From: Zeus faber
Taxonomy: Eukaryota > Chordata > Actinopteri > Zeiformes > Zeidae
Assembly (NCBI GenBank): GCA_960531495.1
Contig: OY482859.1
Location: 29,757,112-29,821,111, forward strand
DNA length: 64,000 nt
Reading direction: 5' to 3'
Shown here: positions 37,327-62,999 of the stretch, piece by piece
Layout: each line of letters starts with the position of its first letter
Numbering within the stretch: the stretch's first letter is position 1
Made by a program: the position numbers and the translations under genes
Notes under the pieces: model-generated
Seen by the model: the letters and a program-made list of their open reading frames with translations, nothing else
Told to the model about the DNA's origin: nothing
Databases searched by the model: none

Positions 37327-37725
37327 TTACTTGTGTTGTCGTTGCGTGTCAATAACATCTGTCTGTAGTCTGGTGATTTCAAATATCGGTTGAGTTTGGC
37401 AGGATGAATTATTATTACAGAAATGACGAAAGACAGATTTATTGTTGTTGTAGTAGGCTACAGAACTACTCGGTGAATCATACTCATGCAGCCCAATTTT
37501 GTTCCTTGAATGTGAATCAACAATTGCATACCACAATCCCTGCTTGATAATTGTACATGCATTACCAGAAATAGTTAATAAACATCCATCATTATTATGT
37601 AACAGTGATTTCCTAAGTGTTCTATCAATTGGCATAGCTATATTATACAACGTTTCATATTGAGCTACACCAATGCAGCCAGTATACGGCTCAGCATATG
37701 TTATTTGGAATGTTGTATTAAACAT
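37327..37725 (-). CDS. C76-like (herpes tegument-type) cysteine protease fragment, mobile-element-associated
   Basis: An open frame of 132 residues. The central segment has GCLLTISGNACTIIKQGLWY and then IVDSHSRNKIG (Asp70, His72, Asn75). The pattern of a small hydrophobic strand, 'A.I...G.WY..DSHSRN..G' and a trailing strand resembles the His-containing half of papain-like deubiquitinases of the tegument/C76 type. Such domains also occur in large fish and invertebrate mobile elements. The catalytic-cysteine half is not seen. It lies between a SINE and the 3' end of an L2-type LINE. Family assignment is from recalled motif style only. It could instead be an unrelated host pseudogene. If virus-derived it is a fossil fragment. 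Confidence 0.45.
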   Translation of the reverse strand: MFNTTFQITYAEPYTGCIGVAQYETLYNIAMPIDRTLRKSLLHNNDGCLLTISGNACTIIKQGLWYAIVDSHSRNKIGLHEYDSPSSSVAYYNNNKSVFRHFCNNNSSCQTQPIFEITRLQTDVIDTQRQHK

Positions 37726-37763
37726 AGCTCATCTTGTGGGCAATTATGTTCCTCTCTTCCTGA

Positions 37764-39835
37764 TCAGAATCAGAATCAGAATGCCTTTATTGTCATTGCA
37801 TGTGGCACATACAACAAAATTATGGTGTCTCCCCATTCCAAAGAACTACAAACATTCACATGCTTTTTACACTCCCTCCCTCCCCAAAACCCACCCTTAG
37901 AGTTAAAATTTACATAAATTTACACTCTCTCCCACCCTCCCTCCCCATAACCCGCACCACGCACCCACACACACACACAACCATAATATAAAAAGACAAG
38001 TACAGATATAAAGTGGCTTATGGCAGATTAAAAAAGTGGCTATGGCATTCCGTCTATAGTGACACTGATTTGTTATGATGTCACGGGGGGGTTGGCAGAG
38101 TTGAACGTAGTTCAGTTCAACGATTGCTGTTGGATAAAAACTGTTCCTGAATCTGGCAGTGCCTGTCTTTAGTGACCTATACCGTTTTCCTCAGGGCAGC
38201 AGCGTGAACAAGTGGTGACAAGGGTGTGTAATGTCTTTCACAATGTTACAGGTCCTGCTGCAGCATCTGGACTGGTAAATGTTCTCCAGAGGGGGCAGGG
38301 GGAGACCAATGATACCCTGGGCAGTTTTTAATCACCCTCTGGAGAGCTGTTCTGTCAGCTGCTGAACAGTTCCCAAACCAAACAGTTACGCAGTAAGTCA
38401 GTATGCTTTCTACCAAACAGCGGTAGAAAGACTCCAGCAGTTTTGCAGACAGATGGGCCTTCCTCAGTGTTCTGAGAAAGTAAAGTCTCTGTTGAGCCTT
38501 TTTTACAACTGCACCAGAGTTCACAGTCCATTTAAGATCCTCACTAATGTTGACCCCCAGAAACTTAAAACTAGGCACCCTCTCTCACTGTCTGTGGGCG
38601 TTCACTGAGATTGTCCAGTATCCATAGACACAGTTGACTGCTGAGGCCAAGGTCCAGCATTTTTGTGGCCAGCTTTCTGGGTATGATGGTATTCAAAGCT
38701 GAGCTCTAATCAACAAAAAGCATTCTGACATATGACCCCTTCTTCTCTAGGTGTTGTCGTGCAGCATGGAGGACAGTGTTTATGGCATCCTCTGTAGATC
38801 TATTGGCCCCATATGCATACTGGTATGGGTCAAGTGAGGGGGGGGGGGCGATTTAAGGTGACCTAGGACCAGTCTTTCAAAGTACTTGGAGACTACAGAT
38901 GTAAGAGCAACGGGCCTGTAGTTATTGTGGGAGATGATGTTTGACTGCTTGGGGACCGAGATGATGGTAGTGGTTTTCAGGCAGGCTGGCATTGTGTAGT
39001 GTGCTAGGGAAAGGTTAAAAATGTCTGTAAATACCCCAGCAAGCTGGTGAGCACAGTCCCAGGGCCAGCGGCCTTACTAGCATTAACAGTTCTCAGGGCC
39101 TGCTGTACCTCCTCCAACTGGAGAGTGAGTAGCTGGTCAGCAGGGTCCAGTTGGAGAGAGGTTCTTTCATCCGGACCTCTCTTGAATCGGGCAAAAAAAT
39201 TGGTTGAGCTCCTCTGTCAATGATGTATTAACAGCTGTCGGTGGGTCCCTGCTGCCCCTGAAGTTTGTTAAGTGCTGTATTCCCTGCCACATGCGTGCTG
39301 TATCCCTGGGAGTCAAATGGTCCTCGAGCTTCTCCTTGTAGTATATTTTGGCTGAACTAATGCCCCGCTTAAGGTTGTGCCTGGCAGCGCTGTACAGTTC
39401 TTTGTTGTCAGATTTGTGGGCCAAGTCCCGCTCCTTCAGAAGACGCTGAACCTCCTTTGTCATCCATGGTTTTCTGTTCGGAAAGACACGGATGCGCTTG
39501 TTGATGGTGACACACTCCACACAACATCTGATGTAAAAGAGTACTGCTGCAGTGTACCCTTCTAGGTCCTGGTCATAAAATAGACTCCAGTCTGTGCTCT
39601 GAAAGCAGCCCTGCAGTTGTAAGGTTGCACCCTCTAGCCAAGTTTTAATAATTCTGGTAGTGGGTCTCTGCTTTCTGCTGATGGGGATGTAGGCTGGACA
39701 ACAATGGCTGAAAACAACAATGACTGGTGGTCCCTAACCCTAACCCTAACCCCTAACCCCTTGGAAGTACTTTCTTTAAATTGGCGTGATTAAAGTCACC
39801 AGCCACGATAAAAACCCCAACAAAAACAATTCTGA
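37764..39835 (-). mobile_element. L2-type LINE, second subfamily, decayed
   Basis: The 3' end is at low coordinate (atcagaatcagaatgccttt, the minus-strand form of the AAAGGCATTCTGATTCTGAT tail). Reading right to left: an endonuclease piece VAGDFNHANLKKVLP (about 39770-39815), linker RIRVFPNRKPWMTKEVQRLL (39520 downward), [22 protein letters not shown] (about 38940-38870), then [19 protein letters not shown] and LVESILTYCVTVWFGNCSA (38578-38350). The sequence with the catalytic box is missing between the [10 protein letters not shown] and FLGVNISED parts. A telomere-like repeat (39733-39762) sits in the endonuclease region. It is more diverged than copies A-C. Confidence 0.82.
39733..39762. 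repeat. Interstitial telomere-like repeat
   Basis: About four CCCTAA units (ccctaaccctaaccctaacc, then cctaacccc) inside the endonuclease part of an L2-type LINE. Confidence 0.85.
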
Positions 39836-41545
39836 TACATTATCATTTATTCTACCAGACTTGTTCATATCCCGATAAAGATTATTTCCCTTTATGCAAC
39901 AAACATTGAGTCTCCAAACTGTAAATTATCCTGATAAAATGAGCCCCGAACACAGACAGATATGGCGAATTCACACTTATATTGAACATTTCTCATTAGT
40001 ATTTTTTTCCACAATAACTTTCTTTAGTACATTTTTTTTTTTCTTTTTATAATATTGTGACTGACCTCGAGAACTGGATTTTTGCACAATTGCTTCTTTA
40101 TTGTCTTTCGGCTATTTTTCGGCATCTGGAACATTAACATAAACAAACTTTGTAATTACTTTGCATAACAATTATAATAAATACATGTTAATTATAACTT
40201 CATTGTATTTTTTCTGTTAATAATCTACAATTGGAAAATTTAGTTTAATAGACTACTTGTCTGTATTGTAATGCAGACAACATTTATGGAACTTTAACAT
40301 TAATTTGGCATGGAAGAATTTTTCAATACTTAAAACCTGTTTAGCTGTAGGAAACTGTATATACGTTAAGTTTCTTAAAAGCAACGAACAGATCCACAGA
40401 CATCTACCACGTAAGAAGATACATAAACATACACACAAACACCCTGTTTGTAATCTCTATCCACTACAAAGCGACAAAGTCTACACCGCTCACTTGACAC
40501 GGTGCCAATGTACATTCTGAACCAGAACCTGCATATTTATACACAGCATGATGACGTCAAGAAAGTGTCTTACTGTAAATCTCATCTCGTTCAATTTATG
40601 TATGAACAGTGGGGTGTCGGTCAAGCACAACCACCTGAATAGTTTGAGTTAGATTTGGTCGGTATTTCACAAATTTCTGCTCCGTATGTTGATCGATCTG
40701 GATGAAACTTAAACCACGAGTAGATTGTGACTTTAAGCAACAACTCAACCGTGTTCGTAGCTAATGTCATTGATGTGTTCCAGATACTTTTAGCCCTGTT
40801 GTACATTTTGGCATTTGATGATTTATGATGACCTCGATGACGTCTGTGTTTTGGGTCAAATTTGGTTGGTTTTTCAGAAATTTCTGCTCCGTATGTGGAA
40901 ACTTAAACCACGACATGTTTATGACATACCGGTTCTAATGAGACGTAACCACGTTCCTTGCTTTTTTTGTTATTTGCGCAAAAGCCGCACAATCCTTTTG
41001 TGAATCTGCCCCTGTGTTTTTAGTGTAGATGTAGCCTCGGTCCACCCACCCACTCTATGCATACGATCTCTGACCTCCCCCTGACCCACCCGATCAGCAG
41101 CCTGTCTGTGTTCCGGCACCTCCTGATTTACAAATTGAGCACTGCTGAAATGTATGACTTTTTGAGATATTGTTTTTTTGCAGTATACTTTGTTTTCTGG
41201 AAAAAATAACTAAGAAAAGTATTTTAAGTAATAAAATATTTACAACAAGGGCAAAACCTACCACAAACACAGCAACACATTAAATAAATTCACAATAAAC
41301 AAAAAAAACCTCCCAAAAGAAGAAAATGATTATAGAATTTTGCTTCATGAAACATGAACATGTCTCATTTTTCTCAGGTGCGGGAATTAACAAAAAAATA
41401 ATTCATAACTCTGTATTAACTCATAATTTGTGTACACATTACATGGTAGGGGTTACATGTCATCATATATTTCATGTTACATGCTAAAATTTCATGTCAG
41501 AGCTTTGTCATAGTAATTTTTTTATTTGTTTTTTTTTAAGGCTTA
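39836..41545. other. Gene-free AT-rich stretch
   Basis: Between the L2 remnant and the short repeat at 41.5 kb only short uninformative frames are seen. Two loosely similar segments (GTCGGTATTTCACAAATTTC at 40657 and GTTGGTTTTTCAGAAATTTC at 40864) suggest a local duplication. Confidence 0.4.
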
Positions 41546-41715
41546 AATATCTGCCCCATTGGACTGCATTTAAGCATGGTGAGAACCTGCAGCAGAGTGG
41601 TACGTTTCTCAATCGTAAAGTGTTATGTGTGATATAAACCGTTATAAATGATGAGAACCAGCATTTTAATAAGGAATGGCCTGGAAAAAAAGCAAACCTA
41701 TCCTTTAAAGCTACA
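41546..41715 (+). repeat. Short dispersed repeat (ATTGGACTGCATTTAAGC family), copy 1
   Basis: Core gccccattggactgcattta is followed by a cagcagagtggta segment and an end like ccta-tcctttaaag. Related copies lie at 46690-46790 (reverse), 47130-47190 and 55335-55550. No coding content; class unknown. Confidence 0.65.
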
Positions 41716-42029
41716 ACATTGTATTCCATCGAGATGGTAAACAGAGGTAATTCTCTCTAGTTTCAGCCCATTCATCTTGTAGGCCAACGTAAAACGGGTC
41801 TCTCCAAATGACATTCCTTGGTTTGGACAGCCTATATCCCTAAACATTCCCACCACCAAAGTGCTTAAATTACAGAAATATATACAGTCTCAATATTATT
41901 TAATTTTTTTTTCATGGGACAGAACAGTGGCAGAAGACCAAATGGAGCACGGAACAGTTACTGGAGTATTGCATATAAAATAACATACAGGCTCTGTCCC
42001 ATACACACAAAAAGAAAGAGTCATTAGAG

Positions 42030-42227
42030 TCAGAGTCATTACATTTAGCAGACGCTTTTATCCAAAGCGACTTACAATTATTCAAATAGCGACGGACGCA
42101 GCCATCAGGAGCAATTAGGGGTTAAGTGTCTTGCTCAAGGACACTACAGCATGCTAGCAGGAGGGATCGAACCAGCAACCTTTAGATTACTAGATGACCA
42201 GCTCTACCTCCTGAGCTACCATCCCCC
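42030..42227 (-). mobile_element. tRNA-derived SINE (V-SINE-like)
   Basis: Reverse orientation. The 3' part is acatttagcagacgctttta, the complement of TAAAAGCGTCTGCTAAATGT. The B-box-like segment is complementary to GGTTGCTGGTTCGATCCC. The tRNA-like head ends near ctgagctaccatccccc. Same family as 44904-45117. Confidence 0.85.
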
Positions 42228-43585
42228 TACATTAGCACAATATCCTAATGAATGAGAGTTCATTCTCAAAATAAAACCACAGTACAACCGCCAGATGTGA
42301 AGTTCAATTCTGGTTCTATCTGTTCCCTACATTTGTATTAAAGTGAGTTGGGGAAGTCTTGTGTCTCATAGCTGCATTGCATTAATTTAAATCTTTCCAA
42401 TACATGGTCATATTATTATTATTATTTTATTTTTTTGAAAGAATGGAATAGTGTTTGGTCCCACATTTTATCTGTCGTCCACTGACCTGAAAGCTGGTGT
42501 AAGGTATTAACAAGCCGACTAAGCCAATGTTACTCCTACAGATAAAAACAAAACAATGCAAAAAAAAACATCTAACAAATACTAAAACTTTGGTGACGCT
42601 TCAGATATCAGTGAGTTTGGTAAAATTCTGATGCCTTGTGAAATTGCAGACGTCAGTTTAATTATTTGAAATGCCAGGAGAAAGCATGCTCCATCCTAAT
42701 GACTTGAAAAATGAAAAGTGAATGCTAAAAGCCATTTTGCAGTGGAACAGTTTTAGCACCCCCTAAAGATACTGCCAATACAATAATGAAAAGTCGATCT
42801 TTTCCCGTTATGACATTGCTATGTGTCATGGTGCCGCTATGACAATCATTGGTTGGCTCATTGGCTGAACGGACCTATGCATGTCCCCTAGAAATCAATA
42901 TTTTGGGTTAGGATTAACCTCTTTTGTGCTTGGATGAGGCATGTGGGTGGGTACATACACGTGTACCCCAACATAGAGGTAACTCAGCCTCCCAGAATGC
43001 CTTCATTCAGTTTCATTGATAACCAGCCTGGGACGGTCAGATCATGTATGAAACAGTAGTCTCAAATTCAAATGACCTTTGGGCCACTGGACAGGTTGTC
43101 TTTTTCAAAAAAATCGCTCCCATGATATATTTATTCATATTTGTTTCATATTTTTAAAAAATAAGGTAAAATTGTGTGGATTAACTAAGCATTGTGATTT
43201 TAAAAATAATCATTTGCAGGCCATCTTTATCAATATATTATCACCACATTAAAATGTCACCCATGTGGCCCCTGGGCCTATAGTTTGAGACTCCTGATGT
43301 ATAAGTGGGTTATTTTTCTAATGCCCCAATTTGGCTAATACTGTAAATACTGTAAATAAATAACTGCAGTATCCCTATAAGCAAAAGGGAAATAAAACTC
43401 TGAAAGACAAGCCGATTTGACTAGTGACATGCACTTTACTTTAACCTTGTGGTGTGGCTGTTTTTCTTTGGATAAACGATTTGATCGCCTTCCATGGTTT
43501 GGCATTAAAAAAAATAACGAAAAAAATAAAAATAACTGGGAATAACAGCAGAATTGAAATACACAATAGCTTCCCCATGGGGCTT
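42228..43585. other. 3' flank and UTR side of sema3f
   Basis: No gene seen. It must include the 3' UTR of sema3f near 43.0-43.58 kb, but no poly(A) signal can be assigned with confidence. Confidence 0.4.
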
Positions 43586-58584
<14,999 letters not shown>

Positions 58585-59104
58585 CTGATTTAAATAATTA
58601 AAGAAGAAAAATTGAATACCCTGGTTAAATGCAATTGATAAATAGTGTCTCAAAGAGGCAGACATTAGAAATTCTTAATTAGAATCTTTTTTTCCACAGT
58701 ACTGTAAGTGAGCTATTCAACATTCAATTCATGTGAGAGAAGATGCAGATTATCAATGTTCAATGATATCATGTTACAACCAAGTGATGCCTAAATTCTA
58801 AGGGGCATAGATTTTGTTTGGTGATCACTCCAGGCTCCTCATCATCAGGAGATCTTGCATTCTTTCCCACAAATGGCACAACTGTTTTAGTCGTTATCTG
58901 TTTTTCTAGCTCGTAAAAGGACCATTTGTGTAAATACTCGATGTATGCTTTTTTTTTTATGATAGTGTTTGATGTTCCTCTTTGTTAAGACAGTTCTCAG
59001 GTGTTCCTGAAGGCACCAGCGAATAACATGGCTAGTCTCAGCATAGGCACAACCGTTTCTCTGCATATAAAGCTGGTTTCTTCAGATGTAAAACTAGAAT
59101 GGAC
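58585..59104. other. Intron or upstream sequence of sema3f
   Basis: No earlier sema3f exon (expected motif EECVLSGKD or similar) was found here. Confidence 0.5.
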
Positions 59105-59700
59105 AGCATCACTGTTTTTAAGTGTATCTGTATCTTTCTCTTTATTCTGCAGAATAAATATCTTTAATACTCTGAGTTTTGGTCCTGATAGTGAAACAGT
59201 TTAACCTCACCAACCACACCGTGAGAATTCTCCAACAATCTGATGATGAGAATGGGATTCTCTGCTTGACTCTGTTGGACCTCTTCGCGTCCAGGTTGAG
59301 TGCACAACGGCAGTCAGAAACCGGCGGTAAGACATCTGAGGAGTCATCTGGATGTGACAGCAGATCCAGAAGAGACAACACGAGATCCCGAACAAATTTA
59401 AAGGTGAGGACCTACTGAGATATTGTACCGATCAGGTTGATTGTAGGAAAAGCTTTGAGTAAGCTTAGAGAAAAAGCTTTGAGTAAGCTTGAATGGGAAA
59501 AAAGCTTTGAGTAAGCTTAGAGATTGCATCGACCTAGAGGATCATGAAACAAACTTTGTTAACCCCTCACCCGCAGACAGATGTGTCGCGTGTCAAACAG
59601 GTGTTGTGTAGGCTAGGAAGGACAGTGGAAATATTGGTCTGGAGGACCATGGATAAAGTGGACAAATTGCATTGCATCGATCAGAAAGATCGTGGGGTTT
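59105..59700 (+). repeat. Exon-like dispersed repeat, copy 2
   Basis: Homologous to 12127-12715. The open frame begins near 59179 and reads through FNLTNHTVRILQQSDDENGI, LCLTLLDLFASRLSAQRQSE and CDSRSRRDNTRSRTN. It runs across the donor-like AAAG/GTGAGGA and stops soon after, at 59418. It is preceded by tctttattctgcag. Three tandem aaaagctttgagtaagctt units follow (59450-59520), of which copy 1 has one or two diverged units. It is opposite in strand to sema3f. Confidence 0.7.
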
Positions 59701-59878
59701 TTTTATATACAGCATATATATATTCAAAAACTATAGGTATATACTAGATGACTCTTGATCCCTCTGTAGCAAGTGTTGAGGAAAAGGAGCAGAATAGTGA
59801 TCCAAACTGGTGTTGTCAGAATAAAAGAAAATCAATTAATAACTAAGTAAAATTGATAATAATAATAAATAAAGCCAC

Positions 59879-59953
59879 CTGTCGGTCGAGTGGTGAATTG
59901 GGACACAGGTTGGCAGCCATTCCTGTCGGTCATGTGGTGTATTGGGACACAGG
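59879..59953. repeat. Two-unit tandem duplication
   Basis: The unit cctgtcggtc..gtggtg.attgggacacagg (about 32 bp) occurs at 59879 and 59922. Confidence 0.75.
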
Positions 59954-60017
59954 ATTGGAAATAAAGACAACACTGTTTCTCAATCTCTCATGTGATTAAA
60001 AAAAAAGTAATAAATAA

Positions 60018-60021
<4 letters not shown>

Positions 60022-60058
<37 letters not shown>

Positions 60059-60118
60059 TACACATATATACATATATATATACACACATACTGTATATAC
60101 ACATATATACATACACTA
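60022..60118. repeat. (TA)n/(CA)n microsatellite
   Basis: Mixed TA and CA repeat directly left of a Tc1-like element, which fits insertion at a TA dinucleotide. Confidence 0.9.
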
Positions 60119-61218
60119 CTCACAAAAAGTTAAGGATATTGGGCTTTTGGGTGAAATTTCAGGATGAACCTAAAATTCACTATAACCTTTACAGGTGAAA
60201 CATCATCATGCTGTTCACATTTTGACATCATGAGACCCAAGACGACACCTAACAATTGATCAACAGTACCTCGCCATTGCGAGGCTTCAAACAGGATGTT
60301 GTCAGAGGGAAGTGGCCACTGAGCTTAGAGTGTCACAGAGTGTCATCAGCAGGTTGCAACAGAGATACAGAGAGACTGGAAGAGTCACAGAAAGGCATAG
60401 AAGTGGACGTCCTTTGGCCACATCCCACACTGATGACCGCTTCATTGTGAACAGTGCCCTGCGGAACCGAATGATGAATGCCACTCAACTCCAGGCACAT
60501 TTAAGAGAGGTGAGAGGCACCCAAGTGTCACGTCAGACCATTCGAAACCGTTTACATCAGCGTGGTCTGCGTGGCTAACAACCTGCAAGGGTACCTGACC
60601 TGACTTTGGTGGTGGTGGTGTTACAGTGTGGGCAGGTGTGTCTAGTCAATACAGAACTGCCCTACACTTTGTGAATGGTACAGTGACAAGCCCATACTAC
60701 CTGAATAACATCATTAATCCAGTCATTGTGCCCCTGCATGAACAACACAGGCCTACTTTCATTTTCATGGAGGACAATGCTCCAGCTCATCGAGGTGGCA
60801 TCATTAGGGAATGGCTGCTGGAGACTGGGGTACCTCAAATGGAGTGGCCTGCACTTTCTCCAGACCTGAATCTCATAGAAAACCTATGGGATCAGCTGAG
60901 TCGCCGTGTCGAAGCTGGTAACTCTGTACCCCAGAACCTCAATGACCTGAGGGCCGCCCTTCAAGAAGAGTGGGGTGCCATGCCTCAGCAGACAATAAGT
61001 CGACTTATGAACAGCATGAGACGTCGTTGTCAAGCTGTAATTGATGCTCAAGGGCACTTTTGTTTCTATAAATTGTTTGAGATGAGGAAATCACCATTCA
61101 CCATTGCATGCTTCTACTTAAATGCCCTACTTTCATGATATAATATCACTGTAGCGTGAACTTTTTACATTTTCCATAAATTTCACCCGAAAGCCAAATA
61201 TCCCTAACTTTTTGTGAG
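60119..61218 (+). mobile_element. Tc1/mariner transposon with internal deletion
   Basis: Inverted repeats ctcacaaaaagttaaggata (left) and the complement of ctcacaaaaagttagggata (right) bound about 1.1 kb. The frame 60312-60578 encodes the paired DNA-binding helices (VSQSVISRLQQRYRETGRVT, HRSGRP). The frame 60626-61138 encodes the catalytic C-terminal half with the second Asp (FMEDNAPAH) and the Glu (SPDLNLIENLWD). The segment carrying the first catalytic Asp is deleted around 60590-60620, so the copy cannot encode an active enzyme. Confidence 0.9.
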
Positions 61219-61221
61219 GAG

Positions 61222-62813
61222 CAAAAAAGTATTTAGTCAGCCACCAATTGTGCAAGTTCTCCCACTTAAAAAGATGAGAGAGGCCTGTTATTTTCATCAT
61301 AGGTATACCTCAACTATGAGAGACAAAATGAGAAAAAAAATCCAGAAAATCACATTGTCTGATTTTTAAAGAATTTATTTGCAAATTATGGTGGAAAACA
61401 AGTATTTGGTCAATAACAAAAGTTAATCTCAATACTTTGTTATATACCCCTTGTTTGCAATGACAGAGGTTAAACGTTTTCTGCAAGTCTTCACAAGGTT
61501 TTCACACACTGTTGCTGGTATTTTGGCCCATTCCTCCATGCAGATCTCCTCTAGAGCAGTGATGTTTGGGGCTGTCGCTCTGCAACACGGACCTTCAACT
61601 CCCTCCAAAGATTTTCTATGGGGTTGAGATCTGGAGACTGGCTAGGCCACTCCAGGACCTTGAAATGCTTCTTACGAAGCCACTCCTTCGTTGCCCGGGT
61701 GGTGTGTTTGGGATCATTGTCATGCTGAAAGACCCAGCCACGTTTCATCTTCAATGCCCTTGCTGATGGAAGGAGGTTTTCACTCAAAATCTCACGATAC
61801 ATGGCCCCATTCATTCTTTCCTTTACACGGATCAGTCGTCCTGGTCCCTTTGCAGAAAAACAGCCCCAAAGCATGATGTTTCCACAAGCATGCTTCACAG
61901 TAGGTATGGTGTTCTTTGGATGCAACTCAGCTTTCTTTCTCCTCTAAACACGACAAGTTGAGTTTTTACCAAAAAGTTCTATTTTGGTTTCATCTGACCA
62001 TATGACATTCTCCCAATCCTCTTCTGGATCATCCAAATGCTCTCTAGCAAACTTCAGACGGGCCTGGACATGTACTGGCTTAAGCAGGGGGACATGTCTG
62101 GCACTGCAGGATTTGAGTCCCTGGCGGCGTAGTGTGTTACTGATAGTAGCCTTTGTTACTTTGGTCCCAGCTCTCTGCAGGTCATTCACTAGGTCCCCCC
62201 GTGTGGTTCTGGGATGTTTGCTCACCGTTCTTGTGATCATTTTGACCCCACGGGGTGAGATCTTGCGTGGAGCCCCAGATCGTGGGAGATTATCAGTGGT
62301 CTTGTATGTCTTCCATTTTCTAATAATTGCTCCCACAGTTGATTTCTTCACAACAAGCTGCTTACTTATTGCAGATTCAGTCTTCCCAGCCTGGTGCAGG
62401 TCTACAATTTTGTTTCTGGTGTCCTTTGACAGCTCTTTGGTCTTGGCCATAGTGGAGTTTGGAGTGGGACTGTTTGAGGTTGTGGACAGGTGTCTATTAT
62501 ACTGATAACGAGTTCAAACAGGTGCCATTAATACAGGTAACGAGTGGAGGACAGAGGAGCCTCTTAAAGAAAAAGTTACAGGTCTGTGAAAGACAGAAAT
62601 CTTGCTTGTTTGTAGGTGACCAAATACTTATTTTACCGAGGAATTTACCAATTAATTCATTTAAAATCCTACAATGTGATTTCCTGGATTCTTTCCCCCC
62701 ATTCTGTCTCTCATAGTTGAAGTGTACCTATGATGAAAATTACAGGCCTCTCTCATCTTTTTCAGTGGGAGAACTTGCACAATTGGTGGCTGACTAAATA
62801 CTTTTTTGCCCCA
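61222..62813 (-). mobile_element. Tc1/mariner transposon, nearly complete
   Basis: Inverted repeats gcaaaaaagtatttagtcag (left) and its complement at the right end bound 1.6 kb; the outermost bases of the left repeat are lost where it meets the neighbouring Tc1 element. The transposase frame on the minus strand starts at 62450 ([20 protein letters not shown]) with two helix-turn-helix motifs and GAPRKISPR between them. The catalytic triad is visible: [22 protein letters not shown] and [15 protein letters not shown]. One in-frame TAG at 61944-61946 (TGG expected) and one lost base near 61563, after AERQPQ, are the only breaks seen. The first 168 and the next 124 codons share one frame. Confidence 0.92.
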
Positions 62814-62998
<185 letters not shown>

Positions 62999-62999
62999 C

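Noticed and set aside
39733-39762. Chromosome end
   Set aside because: Only about four telomere units, embedded in a LINE and followed by a host gene, so it is interstitial.
58840-58880. Earlier sema3f exon (GKE-C-like peptide in reverse)
   Set aside because: The match to the expected ECVLSGKD exon fails on both sides, and no splice sites of the right phase are present.
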